Positions 1-9,014 are shown, counted from the stretch's first letter. The stretch: 64,000 bases of DNA from CAYNEO01 sp964396245 (GCA_964396245.1 CAYNEO010000001.1:112876-176875), one strand, 5' to 3'. The notes: generated by a model not told the origin, from the letters alone. Made by a program: numbers and translations.

Positions 1-24
1 CTTCGTGAAAACTCTGCGCCACCA

Positions 25-1791
25 TTACAGCTTGTCTATCTCCATTTCGAGCAACTGCGATCGGTACAGTTCGGCGTAGTGCCCGTTCAGTTCCATCAGT
101 TCGTTGTGGTTGCCTTCCTCGACAATTCGTCCTTCGTCGAGGTAGAAAATGCGGTCCGCTTCCTTGACCGACGATACGCGGTGCGAGATTATGATCCGGG
201 TCCGCTGGCCCTGTTCTTCCAGAATTCGCTCGTAGATTTCATCTTCCGTTTCGGTGTCAACCGATGACGTCGCGTCATCGAGAACAAGTATAGAGGGGTT
301 GGTAACGAGCGCCCGGGCGATGGCGGTACGTTGCTTCTGGCCCCCGGAAAGCGTGATGCCGCGCTCACCGACGATCGTGTCATAACCGCGCGGAAATTCT
401 TCGACATCCTTGGCGAGAGCCGCAGTGCGGGCGGCCACCCTGACCGTGCGGTCGTCAGCATCCGCTTTTCCGAACCGAATATTTTCAGCTATGGTATCGG
501 AAAACAGGAACGGTTCCTGGGTAGCAAATCCAATTTGTCGGCGAAGCGATTCCAGCTTCCAGTCATTGACATCCACGCCGTCAATCGATATGTGACCGCG
601 CGGGACGGGATACAGCCGGGCCAGCAGCGAGATCAGGGTCGTCTTTCCGGAACCGGTCATGCCGACCAAACCAACGGTTTGTCCCGGTTGGACGGTCAGG
701 CTGATGCCTTTCAGGACCGGCTGGTGGTTATAGGAAAAGTCCAGATCTTTAACTTCGATTTGCCCCGCCATGGGTTCATCGTGCAGTTTCTCTCCCTCAT
801 CGCGGATGAGCGGCTGCGTATGCAGGATCGTATTGATGCGATCGAGCGAAGCCGTGCCGCGCTGGTACAGGGAGACTACCCATCCCATGGCAAACATCGG
901 CCAGAAGAGAGCATTGGTGTATGTAAAGAAGGCCACGACCGTTCCCAGATCGGTAGTCCCCTGGATGATTCCATAACCGCCGACGGCCAGAATGAGCAGG
1001 TTTACTCCGGCGGCAAGGAGACGAATCAAGGGAAAGAGCGCCGCCTGAATCTTTGCCATGTTGAGATTCAAGTTCACGTACTCTTCGGATTCATCAGAGA
1101 AATTGGCGATTTCGCTCTGTTCCTGGCGATACGCCTTGATCACTCGCATTCCGGCAAGATTCTCCTGCGCGGTCGAGCTCAATTTCGAGAACTGCTCCTG
1201 AATGCGGATAAATTTCTTGTGGATGAGGTTGCCGAGTTTGTTGACGGCAAACGGGAAGAGGGCCATCGGGATGAACGCGTACAACGTCAGCTTCGGCGAC
1301 AGGTAGAGCATGAACCCGATAGCGATGATCAGACTGACAATAGTGTTGGTGATATGCATGATCCCGGGTCCGATCATCATGCGCACCGCTTCGAGATCGT
1401 TGGTGGCGCGCGCCATAACGTCGCCGGTTCGGGTCTCGTGGTAGTATGTCGGCGACAGTTTCATGAGATGGCTGAACAGCTCTCCCCTGAGTCGAAATTC
1501 GATATGCCGGGACATCCAGATAATAGTCCGCCGGACCAGGAAACGGAACACACCGGACAGGACCGTGAGCACAAACATCAGCACGACCAGACGCAGGAGG
1601 GTGCCGGTAGCCGCTTTTTGTTCGAGCTGGTTGATAATCAGCTTGATAATATACGGCGTCACCAGCATGAGCGCGTTGGTGAGGAGAATAGCGAAGCTGC
1701 CGACCACCAGGTAGCGCTTGTAGTACTTCAGATACTTGGTGATGGTGGCAAATCGCTTGCGGGCGGGTATGTTCTTGCTCGTTTCTGCCAT
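25..1791 (-). CDS. ABC exporter, fused permease and ATPase
   Basis: Half-transporter of the MsbA/multidrug type (588 residues); two copies would form the working exporter in the inner membrane. The membrane domain spans roughly residues 20-320 with six hydrophobic helices, followed by a nucleotide-binding domain. Visible motifs are Walker A GMTGSGKT (377-384), signature LSGGQ (481-485), Walker B ILVLDDA (501-507) and the H-loop histidine 537 in ISHR. The length is normal for the family. The substrate cannot be told from sequence; lipids, peptides or drugs are all possible. The stop lies 25 bases from the window edge, so a partner half-transporter could sit just outside the window. Confidence 0.95.
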   Translation of the reverse strand: MAETSKNIPARKRFATITKYLKYYKRYLVVGSFAILLTNALMLVTPYIIKLIINQLEQKAATGTLLRLVVLMFVLTVLSGVFRFLVRRTIIWMSRHIEFRLRGELFSHLMKLSPTYYHETRTGDVMARATNDLEAVRMMIGPGIMHITNTIVSLIIAIGFMLYLSPKLTLYAFIPMALFPFAVNKLGNLIHKKFIRIQEQFSKLSSTAQENLAGMRVIKAYRQEQSEIANFSDESEEYVNLNLNMAKIQAALFPLIRLLAAGVNLLILAVGGYGIIQGTTDLGTVVAFFTYTNALFWPMFAMGWVVSLYQRGTASLDRINTILHTQPLIRDEGEKLHDEPMAGQIEVKDLDFSYNHQPVLKGISLTVQPGQTVGLVGMTGSGKTTLISLLARLYPVPRGHISIDGVDVNDWKLESLRRQIGFATQEPFLFSDTIAENIRFGKADADDRTVRVAARTAALAKDVEEFPRGYDTIVGERGITLSGGQKQRTAIARALVTNPSILVLDDATSSVDTETEDEIYERILEEQGQRTRIIISHRVSSVKEADRIFYLDEGRIVEEGNHNELMELNGHYAELYRSQLLEMEIDKL

Positions 1792-1839
1792 AGCGAAAAA
1801 AAGGCTCTCTGCCTTGCAGAATTATAACGCTGATATCAA

Positions 1840-4095
1840 CTAATAGTTCAGGATATTGGCGAAAAGGTGAATTGCCTCAAGATTCAGGGAGGCAATCATT
1901 TCCGTCAGGGGCAAACCACAGTAGATAATCTGCCCGTCGCCGAAGCGCGAGACCGATAACAGGGTCGCGCCGGAGGGCGTCGCCAATATCCGCTCCGAGG
2001 GCGAGATCACCGCCGGAGCGCCGGCGGGATTGCGATCGAAGTAAGCGAGCAGTGCGGACTGATCGATTTCATACGGCCGGTTCAGTGTCCTGGCATGAGG
2101 CAGCCGGACAGTGATGTCATCGGTGCTGAGGCGTTCTCGCGCAGGAGTGAATACGACCGGCAGGACGCCTTCCGGCCATTCCGACGGCTGACCGAATATG
2201 ACGAGCGATCCCCCGTTGCGCAGATATTCTTCAAATCGCCCCTTGGACCGCAGCAAAGACGGATAATTCCGATACGCGCCGGCGCCGATCACTATCACAT
2301 TATAGGCATCCAAATCACCGGTGATGAGCGAACGGTCCGTCAACGGCTGAAAGCCGGCATCGGTCATCCGCAGGATATCTTCGAGATGACCGGTGCTGTC
2401 CGGCAGGAATCCGACTTTTATCGTGTCGGCGACACGGCAGTCGGCGATCCGGACTATGCCCGTGTCCGACGATGCTGTTTGACCTTCAACAATCAATGAA
2501 ATCGTGAGCGGCTGAATGCCGAGCTCGAAAAGCTTGGAGACCGAGAACGGGATGCGGATAGTCTCGAGCGTGACTCCCTTGTCGAGATCAAGGTCGGTCC
2601 GGTAGGCGCCGGCAAATACGCCGCGGGGAGTCTCCAGACGGACCACCGCGTGGGCAAAGTAGCTCTCCGGTTTGGAAATGACCACGTTCCAGTTCATGGA
2701 TGACACGACGCGGTCGATGTCGACGCGCGCCACCGGCGGGACAAAATGAAAATCCGGCTGAAAGGCCACCGACAGGCGCGGCATTTCCCTGACGGGAATC
2801 GACGAAACGACCGGCATCTGTATTTGACTGTAAATGATCGTCGCTGAAAATGTCAGGTATTCGGGAAGCTCCGATTTTAACCGGGACGGATCGACATCGA
2901 CCAGGTACTCCCTGACAAACGACTGGTGAGGGGTGATCTTGCGCGACGCGGAATCCAGAACAATGGCGGTAGTGTCCCAATACGGCTGGAAACTTATGGA
3001 CGACAGCTCAACTTCCTCGGGTCCGTTGACCGACAGTGACGCCCGGAATTTGAGACGCGGACCGTGGGGGGAATCGCGGACAATGATCTTCCCTTCCCAT
3101 GTAATGCCCATATCATCCAGCACTGCCCGCTGGGCCCGACCGCTTAACTGGTCGAGATAACTGTGGAATTGAGGCATATTCGAAAGATTGTATTGAGCCG
3201 CAATCTGACGCTGGAGGGCAAGGAGTTCTTTGTAGCCCACGATCAGGTTCTTCACACGCGCAAGGTCGGTTGAGTTCTCTCCCAGTGTGAAAAACGATAT
3301 AAAATTGCGCGCCCGGCTGGACAGGGCTTCTCTGGCCGACGGCACCTGCACAATGGAGTCGATAACGGTAACGAGCCTCAGGTGAGGGAATCCGGATAGA
3401 AAGTCGCTCTCCAGACCTTCATCGCCGGAATAGTTTTTGACCAGGCGGAACCGGGTCAGGCGTTCCGGCTGGTAGTTTTCGACAACCGACCTGCTCAACA
3501 GACGCGGGACGTCGAGTTCAATCCGATCGTGGTAGCGCTGAGACAACTCAGCGCTGTTGACGACTGTCCGCGCTGCCGGCGTCGAGACGTCATCGGAAGA
3601 CGCCGAACGATGGAAGATCTTCCGGATATTGAAAAGCGAGTTGTCAAGGTGCGGGAGATCCTGCAAATATGAATCGCAGGCGCGCAGAGGACTCGATGAC
3701 GAGAAGCTCTCGGAGATCACGATATCGGGGCGGCGATCTTTGAACAGCTCGGCAAACAGCTGCTTGACGAAGCTCGAGTCGCCGCTGTCGGCATAAGCGG
3801 TGTGGAGAATAATCTCCCGGCCGTCAATTCCCGAGGTAGTGAGCCTGAAAGCGCCCGAAGGTTTGACCGTCAAGAGGTCGACGCGGCACGAGCGGGCGTC
3901 ATTGAGGTAATACACCGTGGCCCAGTCGATCTGTTGCGGATCGTCGAACAGGTACAGCACCCGCACGTCGCTCAGAGCGTAACTCACCGGGTCAGCCGCG
4001 TGAACGGTGGAAACCGCCAGTACCGTCGCGATCAGCCATATCCACCATGACCGGACACCCTGACGGTCTCTCCTGACATTTCTGCTTCGGTTCAT
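1840..4095 (-). CDS. Secreted protein of unknown function with a C-terminal amidotransferase-like fold
   Basis: A 751-residue protein that I do not recognise. It starts with a positively charged N-terminus and a hydrophobic stretch ending VSTVHA, a good signal peptide, so it should be exported. The open frame continues upstream of this ATG, but that part is arginine-rich, overlaps the etfB gene and lacks a ribosome site, so I reject it. The last ~170 residues (DAYNVIVIGAGAYRNYP, then NGGSLVIFG) resemble the Rossmann-like, glutamine-amidotransferase-like domain seen at the C-terminus of some large PIG-L-type secreted proteins. No deacetylase motif is present in the N-terminal part. A terminator separates it from etfB, so it is probably transcribed independently. 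Confidence 0.75.
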   Translation of the reverse strand: MNRSRNVRRDRQGVRSWWIWLIATVLAVSTVHAADPVSYALSDVRVLYLFDDPQQIDWATVYYLNDARSCRVDLLTVKPSGAFRLTTSGIDGREIILHTAYADSGDSSFVKQLFAELFKDRRPDIVISESFSSSSPLRACDSYLQDLPHLDNSLFNIRKIFHRSASSDDVSTPAARTVVNSAELSQRYHDRIELDVPRLLSRSVVENYQPERLTRFRLVKNYSGDEGLESDFLSGFPHLRLVTVIDSIVQVPSAREALSSRARNFISFFTLGENSTDLARVKNLIVGYKELLALQRQIAAQYNLSNMPQFHSYLDQLSGRAQRAVLDDMGITWEGKIIVRDSPHGPRLKFRASLSVNGPEEVELSSISFQPYWDTTAIVLDSASRKITPHQSFVREYLVDVDPSRLKSELPEYLTFSATIIYSQIQMPVVSSIPVREMPRLSVAFQPDFHFVPPVARVDIDRVVSSMNWNVVISKPESYFAHAVVRLETPRGVFAGAYRTDLDLDKGVTLETIRIPFSVSKLFELGIQPLTISLIVEGQTASSDTGIVRIADCRVADTIKVGFLPDSTGHLEDILRMTDAGFQPLTDRSLITGDLDAYNVIVIGAGAYRNYPSLLRSKGRFEEYLRNGGSLVIFGQPSEWPEGVLPVVFTPARERLSTDDITVRLPHARTLNRPYEIDQSALLAYFDRNPAGAPAVISPSERILATPSGATLLSVSRFGDGQIIYCGLPLTEMIASLNLEAIHLFANILNY

Positions 4096-4176
4096 ACCAG
4101 GGAGAATATATTGTAATAGTATTAATGATGTCAAAGTTGAACTTTTTCCGTGAGACATTCCTGGTCGGCTATGAAA

Positions 4177-4200
4177 GAAGGCCGCCGGTCGGCGGCCTTT
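4177..4200 (-). terminator. Rho-independent terminator after etfB
   Basis: A perfect 9-bp stem (AAGGCCGCC with GGCGGCCTT) and a 4-base loop, followed on the minus strand by CTTTC. It lies just past the etfB stop codon and before the next gene, so etfB is likely a single-gene transcript. Confidence 0.8.
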
Positions 4201-4205
4201 TCGGG

Positions 4206-4991
4206 CTAAAGAATCTGGTTCTCGCGGAGTTTCTTGAACAGCTTGTCCGCGATTTCTTCGGGGGTCTCTCCCTCGATAATCTCGCCCTTGGTGCGCGGAG
4301 GCGGAGGCGAGACTTTCTCGATGTGTGTTTTGGAGTTGGCGCCCACGGAGCCGGTATCTACTCCGAGGTCGGCCGCCGACCATTTGGTGATCTCTTTTTT
4401 CTTGGCGGCCATTTTGCCCTTGAGCGACGGCAAACGCGGCTCGTTGATTTCTTTCACGACAGATACGACTGCAGGCAAGGGGAGCTCGACAACATCGTAG
4501 CCTTCCTCGGTTGTCCTGAGCACGGTCGCCTTGCCTTCTTCGATTGATTCGAATTTCTTGACGAACAGGGCCTGCGGAACATCGAGAGCAGCAGCAACAG
4601 CACCGGGGACCTGCGCCGCATCGGAGTCGACCGCCTGTTTTCCGGCCATCACGAGGTCAAATTCGCCGAGTTTTTTCAGTCCGGCGGCAAGTATCATTCC
4701 CAGCGCCTGCTGGTCGGAGCCGTTGAACGCCTCATCGACGAGCAGGTAGGCTTCATCGACACCGAGCGCAAGACAGTTGCGCAGGGCGGACTCGGTCCGT
4801 TCCGAACCGACCGACATCACCATGGTTTTTCCGCCCAGTTTCTCCTTTATGCGGAGCGCTTCTTCGACGGCGTATTCATCGAACGGGTTCACGACCCCGG
4901 GGCCTTGCGGCAACACTACTTGGTTGGCGGCCTCATCCACCTTAATCAGCGCGATTTCCGGCACCTGTTTGACCAGGACGACAATATTCAT
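4206..4991 (-). CDS. etfB: Electron transfer flavoprotein, beta subunit
   Basis: EtfB (261 residues) pairs with EtfA to carry electrons from acyl-CoA and other dehydrogenases to the quinone pool; the beta subunit binds AMP. The N-terminus MNIVVLVKQVPE is characteristic. The family signature is visible as VVSVVKEINEPRLPSLKG near residue 175, and GKQAVDSDAAQVPG is the conserved nucleotide-contact loop. The ATG at 4991 is preceded by GGAG at a 5-base spacing. A GTG two codons further upstream would overlap that ribosome site. The usual partner etfA is not adjacent: the next gene downstream is unrelated and sits behind a terminator. Confidence 0.95.
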   Translation of the reverse strand: MNIVVLVKQVPEIALIKVDEAANQVVLPQGPGVVNPFDEYAVEEALRIKEKLGGKTMVMSVGSERTESALRNCLALGVDEAYLLVDEAFNGSDQQALGMILAAGLKKLGEFDLVMAGKQAVDSDAAQVPGAVAAALDVPQALFVKKFESIEEGKATVLRTTEEGYDVVELPLPAVVSVVKEINEPRLPSLKGKMAAKKKEITKWSAADLGVDTGSVGANSKTHIEKVSPPPPRTKGEIIEGETPEEIADKLFKKLRENQIL

Positions 4992-5034
4992 ATCCACTCC
5001 ATCTCTGAAAGACTGTCCTCGATATCAGGATACA

Positions 5035-5062
5035 ATAATACGAATGATGACGCGAATGTCAA
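5035..5062 (-). promoter_or_regulatory. Sigma70-type promoter for etfB
   Basis: On the minus strand TTGACA (5057-5062), a 16-base spacer, then TATTAT (5035-5040). Expected start of transcription is about 5028, giving a leader of roughly 37 bases before the etfB ATG. Confidence 0.7.
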
Positions 5063-5099
5063 GAAAGCCGCACCGAATATAGTCAGTTGAGAAAACGCC

Positions 5100-5128
5100 A
5101 AAAAAAACCCGCCCAAACGGGCGGGTTT
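5100..5128 (-). terminator. Rho-independent terminator after the histone-like gene
   Basis: A perfect 10-bp stem (AAACCCGCCC with GGGCGGGTTT), loop AAAC, with an uninterrupted run of eight T on the minus strand immediately after. It lies 31 bases past the stop of the H1-like gene. Confidence 0.9.
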
Positions 5129-5158
5129 ACTGCTTTGTACCGCTATGGTACTGATCGC

Positions 5159-5599
5159 CTATTTTTTCTTACGGCGAGCGGTCTTCTTGGCAGTTTTTTT
5201 CCTGGCTGCCTTCTTTGTCGTTTTCTTCTTGGCTGCTTTCTTCGTGGTTTTCCTCTTAGCAGCCTTCTTTGCGGTTTTCTTCCGGGCAACCTTCTTAGCC
5301 GTTTTCTTTCTCGCGGTCTTTCGGGCAGCTTTTTTCCTTGTCGTGGTTTTCTTCTTCGCTGCCTTCTTCTTTGCCGCTTTTCTCACGGCCGGCTTTTTCA
5401 GACCAAGCGAACGGGCTTTCGCCTGCACTGAAGCGAGTGTCCGACGGAGCTGCTTCGCGATTTCACGCGTGGGCGTGGTCCGATAGGACTTCTTCAGCAA
5501 GGCGACCTCTGCCGCGGTCCAGTCTTTCGGTTTCTTGCGACTGGTTTTTTTCTTCGCAGCCTTCTTGGTCGTTGCTTTCTTCTTCGTGGCCTTGCGCAT
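5159..5599 (-). CDS. Histone H1-like, lysine/alanine-rich DNA-binding protein with an N-terminal Myb/SANT-like helix-turn-helix
   Basis: A 146-residue, extremely basic protein. Residues 1-24 are lysine-rich. Residues about 25-70 (start KDWTAAEVALLKK, Trp27) look like a Myb/SANT or GcrA-type helix-turn-helix. Residues 71-146 are a long tail of AAKK/TAKK repeats like eukaryotic histone H1 and bacterial H1-like proteins. The tail should bind DNA backbone non-specifically while the small domain may add sequence or structure preference, so a nucleoid role is likely. The ATG at 5599 has GGAGAG 8 bases upstream; the frame runs further 5' but without ribosome site or protein character. It has its own promoter and terminator. 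Confidence 0.85.
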   Translation of the reverse strand: MRKATKKKATTKKAAKKKTSRKKPKDWTAAEVALLKKSYRTTPTREIAKQLRRTLASVQAKARSLGLKKPAVRKAAKKKAAKKKTTTRKKAARKTARKKTAKKVARKKTAKKAAKRKTTKKAAKKKTTKKAARKKTAKKTARRKKK

Positions 5600-5947
5600 T
5601 GAATTACTCTCCTCTGAAGAGGGTTGAGGGTTATATGATGTCGCTCTGTAAGTCAACGTCAATGATGCTCGACACAAATGGCTGGATCAGTTGTCTCAGT
5701 TGTCAAAGAACGGTTTTCCACATCCCATAAACTAAAACAATAGATTGATGTCAATAAAAAAATGTCAACACAAATTAAAAAAAAGATGTCGGCAAAGGTG
5801 TCGTCACGGTGTTCATGCATGCATGGATGATCGAATCGTCCACATGTTGCAAACGATGACCACATGTGTGATCACCACAACGGTGCGACTACGCATCTGC
5901 GGGTATCAGTGTCGTGACAGGTATATATGTGACGTGACACGCGATAA
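5600..5947. other. 348-bp intergenic region between rnc and the H1-like gene
   Basis: No credible coding sequence. The part near 5740-5790 is AT-rich. The part at 5797-5942 is crowded with short symmetric words: GTGTCGTCAC at 5798, GTGTCGTGAC at 5909, a related inverted copy at 5929-5940, CCACATGT twice, and alternating GCATGCATGCATGG. It reads like a regulator-binding region for the H1-like gene. No terminator hairpin for rnc was seen. Confidence 0.5.
5630..5656 (-). promoter_or_regulatory. Possible promoter of the H1-like gene
   Basis: Minus strand TTGACT (5651-5656) and TATAAC (5630-5635) separated by only 15 bases, followed by a roughly 25-base leader with a GGAGAG ribosome site. The spacing is short, so this is tentative. 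Confidence 0.4.
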
Positions 5948-6703
5948 TTAAGATGACGGACCATTGTCCATCTGCTCGAGGGCCTGTCGGGCGGCTTTCT
6001 GCTCGGCTTCTTTCTTGGATAACCCAATGCCCTCGCCGACACGTCGCCCGGCCACCGACACGACGACCTCGAAGACTTTCTCGTGATCGGGTCCCATCTC
6101 CGAGATCACTTCGTAACGGGGCATGCCGTTGCCCCGGGCCTGGATCATTTCCAGCAGCTCGCCTTTATAGTTGCGCTGGGCTTTGTCGGAGACGATCTGA
6201 TCCTTGCGCGTGTAGATCAAACGGAGGACAACATCACGTGCGGCTTCAAAACCGCCGTCGAGAAATATGGCGCCAATCACCGATTCGAAGGCATCGGAGA
6301 TGATCGACGGCCGCTCCCTTCCGCCGGAATTGTGCTCTTCGGGCGACAGCCTGATATACAGGTTCAGACCGACCTCCTGTCCAACCGTGGCCAGGGTTGT
6401 TTCGTTGACCAGCATGGCTTTCATCTTGGTCAGATCACCTTCGCTCAATTCGGGATGATCGATAAAGAGCCGGTGGGCGATGATCAGTCCGAGGACGGAA
6501 TCACCGAGGAATTCGAGGCGTTCATTGGAGAGTTCGAGGGCGTTACCGTTGCGGATATAAGAACGGTGGGTTAATGCCAGGAGCAGGCGATCGGGAGCTC
6601 GAAAGTGATATCCAAGGAGGTTCTGAACACTTTCAAGATCAGTATCGAGGTCCTGGCCGGGGCCGACCTTTACGGTCTTTTTGAAAAAGTCAAGAAAACC
6701 CAT
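5948..6703 (-). CDS. rnc: Ribonuclease III
   Basis: Cuts double-stranded RNA, mainly to process rRNA precursors. The catalytic domain shows the signature ERLEFLGDSV at 61-70 and the second metal-ligand motif SDAFESVIGA near residue 138. The C-terminal ~75 residues form the double-stranded RNA-binding domain, ending with the typical KKEAEQKAARQAL helix. At 251 residues the length is slightly above the E. coli enzyme. The start codon follows the fabF stop directly (0 bases between), so it is the last gene of the fatty-acid operon. fab-rnc linkage is common in bacteria. Confidence 0.97.
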   Translation of the reverse strand: MGFLDFFKKTVKVGPGQDLDTDLESVQNLLGYHFRAPDRLLLALTHRSYIRNGNALELSNERLEFLGDSVLGLIIAHRLFIDHPELSEGDLTKMKAMLVNETTLATVGQEVGLNLYIRLSPEEHNSGGRERPSIISDAFESVIGAIFLDGGFEAARDVVLRLIYTRKDQIVSDKAQRNYKGELLEMIQARGNGMPRYEVISEMGPDHEKVFEVVVSVAGRRVGEGIGLSKKEAEQKAARQALEQMDNGPSS

Positions 6704-7951
6704 CTATGGCTTCCCATCAAACCTCCCGAGGATGAGAGAAACGTTGTGACCGCCGAAGCCGAAGGAGTTACTCATGGCGTAATCGACTTTCCACTCGCGT
6801 TTGCCCTCGGAGACATAATCGAGGTCACATTCGGGGTCGGGTTCGTCGAGATTTGCAGTGGGGTGAACAAGTCCATCCCGTATTGACAACAGGCTCGCGA
6901 TCGACTCGACGGCGCCCGCGGAGCCGAGCAGGTGACCGGTCATCGACTTGGTGGAGTTGATCGGGATCTTGAAAGCATGGTCGCCGAGGACTGCCTTGAT
7001 TGCCTTGGTTTCGGCGATGTCGCCAAGACCGGTAGACGTACCGTGAGTGTTGATATAATCCAACTGGTCCGGTTTCAATCCGGCATCGTGCAGGGCCATT
7101 TCCATTGATCGACGCGCCCCGATACCTTCGGGATGAGGCGCCGTGATATGGTAGGCATCGGCGGTCATACCGGCGCCGATAACTTCGCCGTAGATCCGGG
7201 CGCCGCGCTTGACGGCGTAGTCGGCAGATTCAAGAATAAGGATGCCCGCTCCCTCTCCGATGACGAAACCGTCGCGATCCTTGTCAAACGGACGGGAGGC
7301 ACGCTCGGGGTCGTCATTGCGGGTGGACAGCGCCTTGGCCTGACAGAATCCGGCGATGGCGGTCGGGGTAATAGCAGCTTCCGCGCCGCCGCATAGCATG
7401 ATATCGGCTTCACCGCGTTGAATCACGCGGTAAGCATCGGCGATAGCATGTGCCGAGGATGCACACGCGGACACGGTGGCGTAATTCGGGCCCCGGAAGG
7501 AATAGCGAATCGAGACCATACCGGCACACATGTCGCTGATCATCATCGGAATGAAGAAGGGGGATATGCGGCCGGGACCGGAGGTAACCAGAGTCTCGTG
7601 CTGTTTTTCGAAAGTGGCAATACCTCCGATGCCGGAGCCGATAATGACTCCGCACCGGTCGTGATCGACAGCATCGAGATCCAGACCCGAATTCCCGAGC
7701 GCCTGTTCGGACGCGACGACAGCGTACTGTTCGACCAGGTCCATGCGTCGCGCTTCCTTCTTCTCAATCAGGTCGGAGGAATTGAAGTCCTTGACCTCAC
7801 CGGCAATTTGCGAAGGATATTCGCTGGTGTCGAACCGGGTAATCCGGGTGATACCGGATTTTCCGGCCAGGAGGGCGCTCCAGAAGATGTCCAGTGAGTT
7901 CCCGATCGGAGTCAGGACACCCATGCCAGTGATAACTACCCTGTTTATCAT
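6704..7951 (-). CDS. fabF: 3-oxoacyl-[acyl-carrier-protein] synthase II
   Basis: Condensing enzyme that elongates acyl-ACP with malonyl-ACP in the cytoplasm (415 residues). The active-site cysteine is Cys163 in TVSACASS, and the two catalytic histidines are in NTHGTST and MTGHLLGSAGA. The ATG at 7951 gives the family's usual N-terminus MINRVVITGMG; a TTG nine codons upstream is possible but adds nothing conserved. It sits 37 bases after acpP and abuts rnc, all in one operon. Confidence 0.96.
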   Translation of the reverse strand: MINRVVITGMGVLTPIGNSLDIFWSALLAGKSGITRITRFDTSEYPSQIAGEVKDFNSSDLIEKKEARRMDLVEQYAVVASEQALGNSGLDLDAVDHDRCGVIIGSGIGGIATFEKQHETLVTSGPGRISPFFIPMMISDMCAGMVSIRYSFRGPNYATVSACASSAHAIADAYRVIQRGEADIMLCGGAEAAITPTAIAGFCQAKALSTRNDDPERASRPFDKDRDGFVIGEGAGILILESADYAVKRGARIYGEVIGAGMTADAYHITAPHPEGIGARRSMEMALHDAGLKPDQLDYINTHGTSTGLGDIAETKAIKAVLGDHAFKIPINSTKSMTGHLLGSAGAVESIASLLSIRDGLVHPTANLDEPDPECDLDYVSEGKREWKVDYAMSNSFGFGGHNVSLILGRFDGKP

Positions 7952-7988
7952 GTTGATACGGCTGCGGGGGCAGATCAAGCGAAGGCCG

Positions 7989-8234
7989 CTATTCCTCCGT
8001 TACCTTGCCGTGTTCCTTGATGTACTCGATGGCTTCACCGACCGAGGTGATCTTCTCAGCGTCCTCATCGGGGATTTCCAGCGAGAATTCCTCTTCCAGA
8101 GCCATGACGAGTTCCACGGTATCAAGCGAGTCTGCTCCGAGATCCTCGACGAACTTGGCTCTTTCGGTCACCTGGCTGGCTTCGACGCCAAGCTGTTCAA
8201 CGATGATTTCCTTTACTCTCTCTTCGATCGACAT
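7989..8234 (-). CDS. acpP: Acyl carrier protein
   Basis: Small acidic carrier of growing acyl chains (81 residues). The 4'-phosphopantetheine attachment serine is Ser36 in GADSLDTVEL. The start at 8234 is set by a clear AAGGAG 7 bases upstream; a TTG two codons earlier would overlap the spacing region. It is flanked by fabG and fabF, the standard arrangement. Confidence 0.97.
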   Translation of the reverse strand: MSIEERVKEIIVEQLGVEASQVTERAKFVEDLGADSLDTVELVMALEEEFSLEIPDEDAEKITSVGEAIEYIKEHGKVTEE

Positions 8235-8272
8235 GTTCAAGCTCCTTGAATATGATTCTTCATTTACTTTCG

Positions 8273-9004
8273 TTACATTGTGAGGCCGCCGTCGACGGCC
8301 ACGACCTGGCCGGTGATATACGAGGCCTCATCCGAGGCGAGGAAAGCGACCGCCGCCGCGACATCTTCCGGCAGACCGAGACGACCGAGAATGACCTGTG
8401 CCATGAATGCTTCACGAGCGGACTCCGGCAGCTTTTTGGTCATTTCGGTATCGATGAAACCGGGCGCCACGGCGTTGACAGTGACTCCTCGAGGGGCCAG
8501 TTCCCGGGCCGACGATTTCGTCAGGCCGATCAATCCCGCCTTGGAGGCGGAATAATTCGCCTGTCCGGCATTCCCCATGAGGCCCACGACCGAACTGATA
8601 TTAACGATGCGTCCGTATTTCTGTTTCATCATTATGCGTCCGGCCGTTTTCGTGACAAGAAATGCTCCCTTGAGGTTGATGTCAAGCACTGCATCCCAAT
8701 CTTTCTCATCCATGCGAATCATCAGGCCGTCTTTCGTAATCCCGGCATTGTTGACCACGATATCCACCCGCCCAAACCGCTCGATGACCTTGTCGAAGAG
8801 GGCGGCAATATCGTCGGCTTTGGTAACATCCGCCTTGAACCCGGCGGCCCGTTGCCCGAGTTCGGCGACTACGGGGTCGACCCAGGATTGATCGAGGTCG
8901 CTGATGACCACGTTGGCGTTGAGGCCGTGAAACTTCTCTGCAATCGCCCGACCTATTCCCCGGGCCGAACCGGTAATGACGGCGGTTTTGTTAGTGAAAT
9001 CCAT
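8273..9004 (-). CDS. fabG: 3-oxoacyl-[acyl-carrier-protein] reductase
   Basis: NADPH-dependent short-chain dehydrogenase that reduces the keto group in each elongation cycle (243 residues). The cofactor loop TGSARGIG is at 11-18, NNAG at 85-88, and the catalytic Ser138, Tyr151 and Lys155 (YSASK) are in the expected positions. The ATG at 9004 gives the conserved N-terminus; the upstream frame inside the end of fabD is discounted. Confidence 0.97.
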   Translation of the reverse strand: MDFTNKTAVITGSARGIGRAIAEKFHGLNANVVISDLDQSWVDPVVAELGQRAAGFKADVTKADDIAALFDKVIERFGRVDIVVNNAGITKDGLMIRMDEKDWDAVLDINLKGAFLVTKTAGRIMMKQKYGRIVNISSVVGLMGNAGQANYSASKAGLIGLTKSSARELAPRGVTVNAVAPGFIDTEMTKKLPESAREAFMAQVILGRLGLPEDVAAAVAFLASDEASYITGQVVAVDGGLTM

Positions 9005-9014
9005 TTCAATACCT

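Noticed and set aside
331..1827. Long open frame on the plus strand over the ABC exporter gene
   Set aside because: It is antisense to a gene with all ABC motifs and has no protein-like features; it is kept open by codon bias of the real gene.
4096..4383. N-terminal extension of the secreted protein at 1840-4095
   Set aside because: It overlaps etfB, is arginine-rich, and the downstream ATG gives a clean signal peptide.
5170..5400. Possible direct-repeat or CRISPR-like array
   Set aside because: The repeats are the codons of the lysine/alanine tail; no spacer-repeat periodicity exists.
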